Positions 26,453 to 37,190 of a stretch of DNA of 64,000 bases are shown here, piece by piece. The DNA is from Eudromia elegans (taxonomy: Eukaryota > Chordata > Aves > Tinamiformes > Tinamidae). Where the stretch lies: assembly GCA_003342815.1 (NCBI GenBank), contig PTEX01000196.1, positions 659,196-723,195 of the forward strand, given 5' to 3'. The notes below the pieces were generated by a model. That model worked only from the letters and a program-made list of their open reading frames with translations. It did no database searches and was not told the DNA's origin. A program made the position numbers and the translations under genes. Numbering within the stretch: the first letter of the stretch is position 1; each line of letters starts with the position of its first letter.

Positions 26453-26471
26453 TGCAGAACATTGTTCTGCA
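26453..26471. promoter_or_regulatory. Perfect 19-base palindrome at LTR 5' end
   Basis: TGCAGAACATTGTTCTGCA is a 9+1+9 perfect palindrome starting three bases into the LTR. It contains AGAACA and TGTTCT, the half-sites bound by glucocorticoid, progesterone and androgen receptors. They are separated by one base, however, whereas the classical element has three. Receptor binding is therefore doubtful; a hairpin or another dimeric factor is equally possible. Confidence 0.6.
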
Positions 26472-26667
26472 GCTCACCCCTTTTAAGGGATGCACGGGAT
26501 AAGGTTGGGATCAGTAGCCTAGCTTGTAAATATGTACATGTTGTAAATAGTTTGCAAAGAGGGGACACTGCCGGGACTGGGCAGGTGACCCCTGAACGAC
26601 CTCTCGGGTGGTGGGGGCCAGGGGGTACCCTGGCCTGGCCAGAGTTGCACGGCAACCCTGTGACCCG

Positions 26668-26845
26668 CCAATGGGGTGCCTGGGTTCTCCCGCCACAGGC
26701 CAAGAGCCAATGGGCGGGAGGATCCAGAACACCCCAATCAGGGGTCCTCGCGTGTGGCACCACCGCAGGAGGGCCAATGGGAGGTCGCAGGGTGGCCAAC
26801 CCACGGCCAATCATTGCGCCCCGCACCTAGCCCTAAATGTATAAA
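26668..26845 (+). promoter_or_regulatory. LTR promoter: five CCAAT boxes, GC box, TATA box
   Basis: CCAAT occurs in the same orientation at 26,668, 26,707, 26,734, 26,774 and 26,807, a spacing of 39, 27, 40 and 33 bases. A GGGCGGG GC box (Sp-family site) sits at 26,713-26,719, and TATAAA lies at 26,840-26,845. Arrays of CCAAT boxes are bound by the trimer NF-Y and are known from strong mammalian LTR promoters. Transcription would start near 26,870 and run rightwards. Confidence 0.7.
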
Positions 26846-26862
26846 GCCCTGCAAACCCCTGC

Positions 26863-26868
26863 AATAAA
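26863..26868 (+). terminator. LTR poly(A) signal AATAAA
   Basis: AATAAA begins only 23 bases after the start of the TATA box, so it lies at or just before the expected cap site, in U3. GT-rich sequence about 25-35 bases further on would serve as the downstream element. This implies a very short R region, as in some alpha- and betaretroviruses. Confidence 0.7.
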
Positions 26869-26960
26869 CGGTTGCTGTTGTTATCCGATCCCGCGTGTGT
26901 GTCTATTCTTGAGTGACTGTGATACGTGTGGAGTGTGCGTGTGAAGCGGGATCCCAGACC

Positions 26961-27118
26961 GGCAACCCCTGTCCTTACCAGCGATCCCTCTGGACCGGCG
27001 ACCGACCACCTGCCCTGCCTCGTGGCCCCCACGGGTGGCGACCTCTGCTGCAGGAGATCCAAGCGGAGGGCCGGCGACTGGCTGCCACCTCCTCCACGGG
27101 CGGCTGCAGACGGGCGAC
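26961..27118 (+). repeat. GGCRAC motif repeated at 36/40-base steps in U5
   Basis: GGCAAC at 26,961 and GGCGAC at 26,997, 27,037, 27,073 and 27,113 are spaced 36, 40, 36 and 40 bases. The intervening sequences are only loosely alike, so this may be a decayed 76-base tandem unit or a set of repeated structural motifs. A 6-bp stem (GACGGG with CCCGTC, 27,109-27,125) closes the LTR. Confidence 0.6.
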
Positions 27119-27126
27119 TCCCGTCG

Positions 27127-27132
27127 GTTAAG
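27127..27132. repeat. Target-site duplication, right copy (GTTAAG)
   Basis: Exact match to 26,444-26,449; marks the right end of the LTR insertion. Confidence 0.75.
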
Positions 27133-30100
27133 ATAACACTTTTGTAGAATAATCTTATTACAACTAGACTTATGTCTTTCAAGATATGGAAGACAGCTTT
27201 TTCAACCAAACAATATGAAGTTCTGTCTTCCTGGTTGATGAGGCTTGTATAAAACACTGATTGGTTGGACAGCAGTCTAGGAAAGCTTTCCTTAAACTGA
27301 GCACTATATACCTTTCACAATGGGACATATCCCACTATAATCCATATTCTTAAATCTTCTAGTAAAAGAATGTAAAAACTAATATAAATGAATTTACAAA
27401 ATCTTTTTTTTTTTTACAAATAAAGATTCTAACATACTGATTATTTAATGTAAAGCTGCTACAAACATTAAAATAAACATGCACAGGTATGAATAGAGCC
27501 ATGAGAACTTATGAGCCATACTGTGTTCAAATGCAAAGGTACAGAAGCTGGAAGAGGAGAGTTACTTGGTTTTTAAATCTAAATGAAAAACTTTAGGATG
27601 ATTTAGCTTTTCCCTCTTAGTAATACAAACTATAGCATATGCAAGAAACGAAGGTTTTCTTTATATTGCTTATGTCTAAATGACATACTATCCCTGAATA
27701 GTAATCTTGTGGGCTAAATTTGGGATGTTAAAAATGTTGTTAAATTCTCAAAGGATTTTCTAGTTGCTATCTAGAAGCAGTGTTTTCCTGTATCACATAC
27801 TTGTTGGCATTAGTTCCCTTCAAAACCTGGAAGTTAAGTAGCCTTAATAAAAAACATCTGTAGCAGACATAGTGATGATTTTCTACATGAAGTGATTCAC
27901 AACAAAATTATTGCTTATAGCGATAAGCCAAAACATGTCTCTTTTGGCTTCAGCTGCCTCCACAAGGTCTTGCAGGTTGTAGTAAAGGAGGCATCAACAT
28001 AGCTGAAAAATCCTCATCTTCCTCTAGTTGTGCTCAGTGCTTCTATTTACATTCCATAATGCATGAATTAGGTCCAAAATGCTGGTCTACTTACTTATTA
28101 CTATGTATTTAACCGTAAGCCAGATTTGCTTTTGTTTTTCTGGCTTGCACTTTTGGCTTTTGCAAATATTGTGATCTCTCTGTGAGTCCCAGTTCCAAAG
28201 GTGATGGCTACCTTCTCAGCTGTGTCCAAGTACCCCAAATCTGCTGGGATCAGGGTTCCCCCTCCACTAGTGAAGTGGTCCTGGAAGCTTCTCTGGTTGG
28301 TTTCCAGTTAGAAACAATGGGCGTCTCTGGACAAGGTTTAGAAGCAGTTTTCAAGCTTTCTCTAGGAAATTACAATTGCTCATCCAGGACAGGCACTTTA
28401 GTCTCCCCCGATGAACAGACTTTCTGCAACGGAGCGACAATGTTGTTACATGCAGGGAGATAAGCAGAGCCACATTGTACGATTATGAACACCTACACAT
28501 GCAAGGTCAAACTCTGCCTAATAGATACTGTAAGGAACAGAAGAGGGAAAAAAAAAAAACCACCAAAACTAATGAGTCAATAATGCACATCTAGATAATT
28601 TTAGCAGTAGATTTGCAAATCAGCTGGAAAAAAGTCATTTATTTTTACTAACCATATAACTTTTAAACATCACAAAATTGCTTAGTATAATTTTGTAAAG
28701 CAGTTTCTGCTGTTTTAAGGGAATCACATTTTAACTCAAAATTGTTTTTTACATCAAAAATATTCTTTTCTGCCATCTCAATCGCATTTCTCCCATGCTC
28801 TGCTATTAGAAGAAAAGATTGTCAACAAAATTTGTTGCTGTTGTTGCTTGCAATATCTTACATTAGCCAGGGATACGACTACTGAGACTCTTGAAGGAAT
28901 GACTCCCTCTGGTAATACCTTCAATCTGTGTCAGTCCCAGGAATGAAAACAGACCAACTCAGGCTGTAATGCAGTAGAGTAATGAACATTTGGATAACAT
29001 TTAGTAATTCATAGTCCCAGTAGTGTGTGCGCCTAGGAATTACTCAATACTTAGGAATAAGTATACTTGCTTTGCTGAATTTGAGTCAATAACGACTCCT
29101 TCGAATAAGTCAAGCATTGTTATGCTGCTTATTTTATGGAGCCTTGTTGTCCTTCCCTTCGATGAGGGAATAACTAGATCAGAAGAATTTCAACTGAGAA
29201 CATTCCAGTGTTCAAGGCCAGAAATTTATTGTTTGCAGTCCACTTTAAGTACCTGGATGAACACTCAGCCCTGACTGGCCCTAACAAAAATGTTATGCTA
29301 CTAAATGGTCTGCCTTTCTGATTTTGCAACTTCTAACCATATATCTTTATTGCATTGTATAAATACATATACATATATTGCTTATATTCTGCAGCTGGAA
29401 ACCTCTGATTACTTGAGAATTGCAACATAATATTCTGAGAAGTATATGAAGTAACTCCAGGTCTTGGGCAAAATACCCTTTCACAACAAAATTTGAGAGT
29501 ACTATACACACAATGATGTGTAGACTAGTTTACGTTACTTTTTCCATTGTAGTGTTAGTGCACCAAAATATTGCACTTGAGTTTGAAAATATCTTGCTAG
29601 AGAACCATTTTATTATTAATTTTTCTTCTCTATTGAAATAGATAATCAGAACTTCCAAGAAAGAGCCAGAAAAGATTAGTAGGATGTTCATATTATGAAC
29701 CCAGTGTCATAATAGAGAGTATTGCCTGGAGTTTTCTTGGAGATACTTCAGAGATACTTGGGGGCCTCCTTAACTGAAATAAGAAATTCTAGGCCTTGAT
29801 GTGGTTGCACTACGTGCAAATGCCCCAAATTGCTGGATTAACTACAGTCTGGATAGACACAGCTGGATTCACGATAGGTTTTCTCTTAAAATTGTTGAAA
29901 ATAGTGCCCTGTACAAGCCCCATATACCGTTTATCACAGCAATCAGCGTCATCATTTTATAGAGGTGATCTATTCCTCTGTAAGTGAAAGAGTAGTGTAT
30001 TAGTTCTGACATTCCTCTCACATTCATTTTGTTTTTTCACTGAAAGGATCATAGCTCTATTGCAGACACCTTGATGTTGCCACTTTGAGAGGATTACTGG

Positions 30101-32206
30101 CATGATGTAGTCCCCAGAGTCCTTGCAAACTGTTTGTGGACTTCTCCAAAAATGGATGATTTGCTGCCTGAGAGGCAGTGCATCAGTTCTGATTTGCTGA
30201 CATTGTATTCATGTTATTATGTCAGTGGAATAACATGTCCCTTTGGGCTTTTATGGCTTGTATTTAGTGATCCCAATGAGAAAGATTTTTGTAGGCTAAT
30301 ATAACAGTACTCTTTCAAGGTCTGTTTTACTAATACTGAACTGGCTCTTAATTTTGGTAGGCTGCTCACATGTGGCAATAATCAACCCCCACATACAGCC
30401 CAAAAGCATCTTGGTTATCTGTAAAACAATCTTACTAGAAAATAATTTTGCTCAGAGCAGCTAGAGAGCAGCAAACTCACTGGAATTCAGAGTTAAAGAA
30501 ATCGCTACTTATCTTACTATTTGTATGGCTTCATTTCCTAAATGAAGTCAGAAGAAGTTACTTTGAGTATACCATTCTTTCTTGTTGCCTCCTAACCGGA
30601 CTCTATTTGTGTGAATCACGATGGTATGTACTAAGAATGCAGGAGGTGCTAGAAGATAAAATCAGAGTGGCAACAGCCCCAAACACTTGCAGGGGGTTAG
30701 AAAAGGAAATGATCGTTTGGAACAATTATCTTCAGCTGGACTCTGCCTAGTTAGGAAGAAGTCTCCCAGATCCTCTTTTGTGTATGCATGTTTGTGGGGT
30801 CTATTCTTCCTTGTTAAGTTAGATTTCAGTAATACCTTGCTAAAACTTGCTGGAGATTTGCTAGGGAATATCTAAGTGCATGCTTAGAGTACTGTGCTTG
30901 GCTCTTTTGCTCCTTTAGCAAAAATATGCAAGCATCTTCACTGTGAATAGTTCCCACAACTTTGGTCCAGTGTTCAGTGGGACCCTGTGCTCTAAGTTTT
31001 GTTTTAAAAAATTGCTAGTGCTCCCCTGGCACAAAAAGGGGTAGAAGTCTTTTAACACGTGCTTCCCTCCTTTGGTCTGACTATATTCTGTTTTAAACGG
31101 GAACAAAATCTGACCCTTAAAGCAATCTGTTGTTTTAAATGTGTGACAAGCTGAGAGATGAAGCAGATGTAGCAAAATAACACATACTAGCAGCTGTTGA
31201 TCACTCAGATTTACTTCTTGGCCTGTGTTTCTTCACACAATGCACAGTATGAATTGCTCTACAGGATACCCCTTCTAAGTACATTCAACTCCAAAAAGTC
31301 CTCTTGCTGAGTGGTGTGCATATAATAAATCTCGCTGCCAAATGTAAGCTTTCTAGGAAATTTGTTGATTTTTCTTTTTCTCTCTGTGGAAATCATCTGG
31401 AAAATATTTTTTTTATCCATCAGATCTTTCAATACATTGATCGTCATTTATTTTCTAGTTTCCCTAAGGTTTCATGATGTAGCCTTTGCTATCAACTATT
31501 CCATTCCAACATCATTCTGTAGTTTGGTTCCCTTTGTTTTCATTATTACAGATGGATTTTAGACAGGCAAATCAGAAGTGGAAAAAATCTATTGAGATTT
31601 GAAAAGGTAGTGAATCTTTCAGTGTGGTGTGATATGTTCAGTGATTAAATTACTTTTGCCAAATCTAATTTATGTAAAATGTATGCTGAGGAAAGGATAC
31701 ATTTTAAATGTTGCAATAATTTTGTTTACTGTTTAAGTTTGTTTAGAAACTTAAAGCACCTAGGGACTCCCTTGGTTTTGTTAAAATTTAGCAGGTCTTC
31801 AAGTTCAATAATTGACTATCACACACGTGCATAGCAGCAGGTTCCGTCAGCTTTACCTGTTATGGATAAGTGTGACTTCAGAGTTGTAGACAATATTTGC
31901 CCAATTTGTGAATTTCCTTATTTAATAAGGAATACATAGAAATTTTTGTAGAAACAAGCTAATAGTGTTTGCAATGATGAGCATTCCAGAAATAGGCAAA
32001 TTCTAAGATTTTGTTTTTCTTTGCTAGCATTAACTCAAGCATATTACATATTTTGTATTCTCTATAGGAAAATTTGTATTCAACAAAATGGAAAGGTAAA
32101 AGAACAGGTTGCAAAAAGGCTGTACAAAACAAAGAAACAACTTTCTGATTCATACATCCTCTGAAGAATGGTTTGTTCATCTAAAGAAGCTTTTTCTTTT
32201 TTCCAG
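27133..32206. other. Non-coding stretch, nothing firmly recognised
   Basis: Mostly AT-rich. A 115-codon stretch without stops on the + strand (28,119-28,463) coincides with slightly higher GC and has a balanced residue mix, but it has no known motif. No transposon is recognised here. Confidence 0.45.
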
Positions 32207-32227
32207 GATGCCATCCAGAGCTCATAT
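32207..32227 (+). CDS. Candidate 21-base microexon
   Basis: A consensus acceptor (TTTTTCTTTTTTCCAG, 32,191-32,206) is followed by 21 bases and then a consensus donor, GTAAGTAG. The length is a multiple of three. In phase 0 it would add seven residues, DAIQSSY, to a protein. In vertebrates such in-frame microexons of 3-27 bases are typical of neuronally spliced synaptic and cytoskeletal genes. There is no flanking exon in view to confirm a host gene or the phase, and by the phase-matching test nothing nearby joins it. It could equally be a decoy. Confidence 0.25.
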
Positions 32228-35200
32228 GTAAGTAGTTATAATGGACTTGATAATTGCTTCTTCCTGTTGAAAAAAATGGACCATGGACTTCCCATGTCTG
32301 TCTAATTTGTTTGAAACTATGGTAATGAAAAATGAGGCTAAGCTACGTCTTTAATTTAGAATTTCCAGATCTTTCGATACTTACTGTCATAATATTCATG
32401 CAAGGCCTTGGTATTTATTTATTAGTAGTGTGCCAAGATTGGAGGGGTTCTCTGGTAATTTTTGACTTAGGAAAAGGGGAAAAGAGAGGGTAAATGATTT
32501 GAGAAACCTCTGGTGAAAATTAATTTATAAATGCTATTTATTAACTCAATATCTACATCTCTTTCTCAATTTTTTCTATAACTTTCCTCTGAAACTAATG
32601 AAATATCTCTCTGGTTTCTTTTCTATTGGGATGGATATGTGTTTATGTGTTTCTGGGGTTTCATTCACATACGATCAATCACTGCAGTTTCTCTCTGACT
32701 TTTGGAAACCTGTGAACCTCTGATTTTTTTTCAAGTCCAAATATTACATTGGAATGTTACTCGTCTCTTACCAAAATTCCTTTCCTGTAAGCCCCAAGCT
32801 TAACCTTGAGACAAAAGACTGACTTCACCTCTAATGTGTCTAAATTGCCTGACTTGAGACAGATTATTCTTGTGTTTTTGCTGATCCGTCCAAAAGTTCC
32901 TGGAAAATACTAGTTCTCTTGTTTCCGAGGATGATAGATGGAACTTTTATTTTTAAGATGGTCAAGTGCAAGGTTATTTCTCAGCTATCGTTAAGAAGAA
33001 CAGAACTAGAATTATGTAAGTGCCCATCTCAATCCCTGTTTCTCCAGGGAGAAACTGGTGGCTGACTGATGCAAGGACTGTAGTAAAATGCAGATGACTG
33101 TAAAATATCTAAAACAATAAGTTAGACAATATTATTAGCTTGGCTGCAACAGCAGCTAGGAGTGTCGTAAACACTAGGTCTAGAAATGAGGCAGTTGCTG
33201 ATCCATAGAGAATATAAAGGACCCCACAATTGTCCTTTGTGCATTTCCTTACCACTAAGTTACTCAGTGCAAAGTTATGTTGCTAAGTTACTAAATTAAA
33301 GCCAGTGTCACCCTCTTATTTCTAACCTAATATTCAATTATTTATGCAAAATTAAATAATTTCAATAAGAAAGTGATTTTATGACAGCTACAAGTGAAAG
33401 CTGACCCCCTTGTTTTTGAACTGTGTCTTGACTAGGGCTCTTAGTCAGACGATGTTCTGATTAGAGCATTTAGTCGGGAAATGGGAATCAAGTCTCAGGG
33501 ATGTCCTTCATCTGAGGTTTCTCTCTTTATTGACTGCTAGTGTAGCATCAGTGGGAGGAGTCATCTCTACTCTGTGGCTGTCCTGAGGTATGGGCTTGCT
33601 GTGCTCACCCTTTTTGCAAGTTGATGTAAGCACTGAACTGTTTCTGAATTAGTGTTCCAAGGAATATGTGGTTAATATAAGGTAATCCATCCAAAGTAAA
33701 GCAGTTATGTTCTGACTACAAACAAGAGATTATGCTGAGTTACTTAGGCTGGGACAGTTCGCAGTATGTCTAGAAGCAGAACTTCAGATACTTCAAAAAC
33801 TCTAAATGTACCAAGGTGGTACAAAGGAAATTTGACTACCATCACGATGAAGGAGCGATTGTGCAGTTCTGTCTGTGCTGGAATTCAGACATCTAAATTC
33901 TTTGTAGAATCCAGCCATAAGAGCACATTATCTGTGTCCTGTTTCAATATCCTAACCAGAAATCTGTGCTTCCTTATTAAATACTATCTTGGAACCAACT
34001 ATTATCATCTCACAGTAGAATTACAAGCGTTTGCCAGAATCGGATTTTTAAAATGTTTATGTTTAAGTGATTCATACTTCATTTTTTCCACATATTTAGA
34101 AAAGTTTATTTACTTTTGATAATATTTATTTTAGAGTTAGGTGATGATTAGATGATGATAAATCTATCATCACCTCATTAGGTAATTAGAGTAAAGCTTA
34201 AGATTTACTCAACAAGTTGTTAGGATTTATCTTGAAGTAAAATGCCTTTCAATTTACAAGCCAAATGCCAGCTCTCAAGATGTCTAGTATCAATACAGGA
34301 GTGATATCTTACAGTCTTTGAAAAATCTTCTTTGAAATGATCATCTTTTACTTAATTTGAGTATAAAAAAGTGACATATGACATGGGAAAACTCAAAAGG
34401 CCTAACTGCAATCTTCAAATCTAGGCATGACACCTGAAAATTTGTTTTCACTATGAATTGCTAGTCGAAAGTCAGGGCAGACAGTTACTCCCTGCCATAC
34501 CATCCAACCATACCAACCAATCCAAATTTGGTCATTTGAGCAACTAAAGGTCCCACTTTCATTGTTTGAAAACTTGTCACCTAGGTATAGGGAGACTCCA
34601 GAGGCAAAATGTCCTCTAGACCTAAATATAGACCTAAAAGATCTCTTAAAGTTGTGGATAATGGGATGATGGGTGTGGAAAATCTCTGTGAATCTCTGCA
34701 ATTCTAGTGTCACTGAGATATTAAGAACAGGGATAATATTTGGCATACTAAGAGGCCAAATTGGCACTAAAGGCAGCAACCCATGGGCTCTATGCACCTG
34801 GGTTGTTGTCCATTTGTAGCGACAAAGGCTGTGACTATTTCTGACTGTAAAAGAGAGTTAAGTTCAATTTCTAGCATTGAAAGCTATGGGTAGCTTTCAT
34901 TACAACTCCTTAAAAAAATATATCTGGATGGTGGGAAAAAAAACTGTAAAAATCATGAGTGTGCTTTGTGTTAACAAAAAAGCAAACTTCAAACAGACAA
35001 ACAAATTTGAAAAGAAGACTAATCCCAGGGAATAGGGCTAAATGCAGTGTCCTCTTCATCCATTTTTCCAGTTGGCTTTTCCACTGGAAATGATAAAAAG
35101 TTATGAAAGAGAATCAAACAAGTATTAAAAAAGGAGTGTGCATGGGAAAAATATGTATGTCTCTCCCATAAAGAGACTGGTTTGTCACTGTTAACTGTGT

Positions 35201-36675
35201 ATGACATGATTATAGCTAGATCTTTTATTTCTTTCTTAAAAACGATAACTGTGTTATGCTGTGCAAGTATACCACAGTAACCACCTACTAGCCTTCAGCT
35301 AAATACCACAATAAAGCATTCTCTGGCAATGTTTCCACTCAAATACCACATAAATGCTCCTCCCTGTGGTGTTTTAGTTTCTGTAAAAGTGTAGTAGCCA
35401 GAAGTGTCCTACTTTTGGAGAAAGAATGATTTTTTGCATTCTTTCTGATAAGTCACCAGAGGCTACTGCAGATGATAGCATAAACTCTCGTTTTGCTTTA
35501 GAGATTGAAGCTTTCCTTTCTCTGTGTGATCTATGCATATGACTGGTCTATAATAGAAGATCTTTATTCCATATAGAATTGTTTAATAGATATGTCTCAT
35601 AGAGATGTCATGATATTGTGAGCTGTAGTGAATCCTTTTCAAAACCTGAAGCTGAACGTCCTTAAACTATAAAGGATGCAGTGTTTTGTTGAGTTGCTTG
35701 TTGTGACTCTACCATTAGTACTTAAGCTTTCCGTTCTTAAAATAGCAATTCAAGGTAAAGTGCATTCAAAGTAAAGTGTTCCAAAGGAATTCAAGGAAAA
35801 GAATTCCAAACTAAACTTCTTCCTCCTTATTTCTTTATATGCTCTTTGTGACACGAGAAAATATTCCAGTGAGCTTGGTAGTGCACAAGGCTGAGATGTC
35901 CAATGTAATTTCACAGATCCATAGTGGTTTGAGAATGTCACTGTAGGTATAAGACTGGATTTGGACAAGGTAGCCTCAAGCTTAGTCATTTATCTGTGAT
36001 TCCTCTGCTTTGCAGTGGTTTGGTAATCTTTGTGACTACTGAATTTATGGTTTTGGCAGAACTGTAGAGAAAAATCAGTTGTCATCCCTTGTATGATATT
36101 TTTGTGTACCAGATAATTACACAGTTGCTGTACAAGTTGTCTTGCAGTGGCTGAACTATCAGAAATACTTGTTGGGATCTGGATTTTGAGATGTAAGGTT
36201 GAGTTAACCCACATATAAATATTCCATATGATGGTAACAACAAAACCAAAAAATAGTACACTTGCTTTTTGCTCTAACAGTGTATCTTTGCAGACACACT
36301 ATTCCAGACATACTATTTCCAGAGATTTAGTCAATGCTGATTAATTTTATCTTTCCTGAAGCTCTTTCTGGACAGTCTACCTCAAAGAAAGTAAATAGGT
36401 ACTGCAAGTAGATACAGTACATTTATGATCTAAAATAAATACTAGTCAGACTGGACAAGCCAACAAATGTGCAAAGAATAGCCCTCAAAGAGATAAAATA
36501 TAATAATGCAATAACTGGTAGGGATTGTTTTTCTTAGGGTCACAGAGAATGAAAAGACAATGTTTCATGCCCTTTATGTGATTTTTCCAGATTTAATAAA
36601 TGGCAGATATGAATGGTGTAATTTCATCAAGATTAGAATATTCAGGCACTATAGTGTGTTTAGACAATATTATAA
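32228..36675. other. Non-coding stretch
   Basis: No gene recognised. A 131-codon - strand frame (34,402-34,797) and a 117-codon + strand frame (33,766-34,119) are within what chance gives in 64 kb. A small perfect hairpin lies at 34,153-34,172. Confidence 0.5.
34153..34172. repeat. 8-base inverted repeat, 4-base loop
   Basis: TGATGATA and TATCATCA flank AATC. AT-rich stem, so only weakly stable; likely a by-product of local GAT repeats. Confidence 0.7.
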
Positions 36676-36875
36676 GAGAAAACTGGACAGGTTCATGAAG
36701 GAATAACCCCTATAGAGGCTTCCTAAATATACAGAAATCACATCTGGCACAGGAAGTTCCTAAGCAGCAAATGTTTAAAGGCTGGAAAAAACTTGTAGTC
36801 TTCCTGATGCCTGTACTATCAGAGGCAGGATATTGGGTTAGACAGCTCTTTCATTTGATCTTGTATAGTCATACT
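36676..36875 (+). mobile_element. Ancient CR1/L3-like 3' end
   Basis: AACTGGACAGGTTCATGAAG near the start, and CAGAGGCAGGATATTGGGTT, AGACAGCTCTTTCATTTGAT then CTTGTATAGTCATACT at the end, follow the layout of an old CR1 tail common in turtles and crocodilians (a pattern like AACTGGATAGGTTCATGGAGG ... GGATACTGGGCTAGATGGACC, then a TTGGTCTGACCCAGTATGG end). The copy is strongly decayed and 5'-truncated, so it predates the avian CR1 bursts. The assignment is by memory of the pattern. Confidence 0.6.
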
Positions 36876-37142
36876 AGATTAAAGAACAAGTTTATTTTAA
36901 CTCTATCTTCTAATGTCTTCTAATTCCAGAGAAATATTGCTGTGTTATGTCACAAACATGAGCATCTTAAATGAAGAAGGCTCCTCTATGGCATGGTAGT
37001 CCACAGAATGCTGCCAGGCTGTCACAGACATTAAAAGACTTTTGGACAGTTCTGCAAAATCTCATCTATGTGCTTGTAGATAGTGCTCATTTAACCTCTA
37101 AGAATGTTAGGCAATGTAGCACTCTCAGATTGGCCTGCTCAC

Positions 37143-37190
37143 CTTAACTTTGCAAGCTGTGTTTGGATGACCCTGTCTGCTGCCACTCTA
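37143..37190 (-). CDS. Candidate 48-base exon of an unknown gene
   Basis: The - strand reads a long pyrimidine tract (TTTTTATTTTCTCTCCCCTCC), then AAATTTTATCAG, then 48 bases, then AAG/GTGAGC, a near-consensus donor. One frame is open across the exon after a single leading base and encodes RVAADRVIQTQLAKL, with two bases left over. The other two frames hit stops. The residue mix (A, R, Q, V) is unlike the AT-driven random frames around it. The family is not recognised. Its end phase does not join the 24.8 kb terminal exon without an immediate stop, so either another exon lies between them or one of the two is not real. Confidence 0.3.

Larger units (their letters stand above)
26450..27126 (+). 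mobile_element. Solo LTR of an endogenous retrovirus
   Basis: This is a 677-base GC-rich island in AT-rich DNA, flanked by a 6-base direct repeat GTTAAG and beginning with TG. It has the internal order of an LTR. U3 carries five CCAAT boxes and a GC box, followed by TATAAA at 26,840, AATAAA at 26,863, and a GT-rich stretch (GCGTGTGTGTCT) at about 26,893-26,904. A long GC-rich U5 of over 200 bases follows. No gag, pol or env sequence and no second LTR lies nearby, so it is most simply a solo LTR left by recombination between two LTRs. It ends in CG instead of the usual CA, perhaps through one A-to-G change. The exact family is not recognised; the 6-base duplication argues for an ERVK-like or alpharetrovirus-like element. 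The long open frames on both strands inside it reflect high GC and are not genes. Confidence 0.85.

Noticed and set aside
26437..27257. Several overlapping open frames of 63-148 codons on both strands
   Set aside because: They lie in or across the GC-rich LTR, where stop codons are rare. None resembles a retroviral protein.
34402..34797. 131-codon - strand open frame
   Set aside because: About one frame of this length is expected by chance in 64 kb of AT-rich DNA. No motif recognised.
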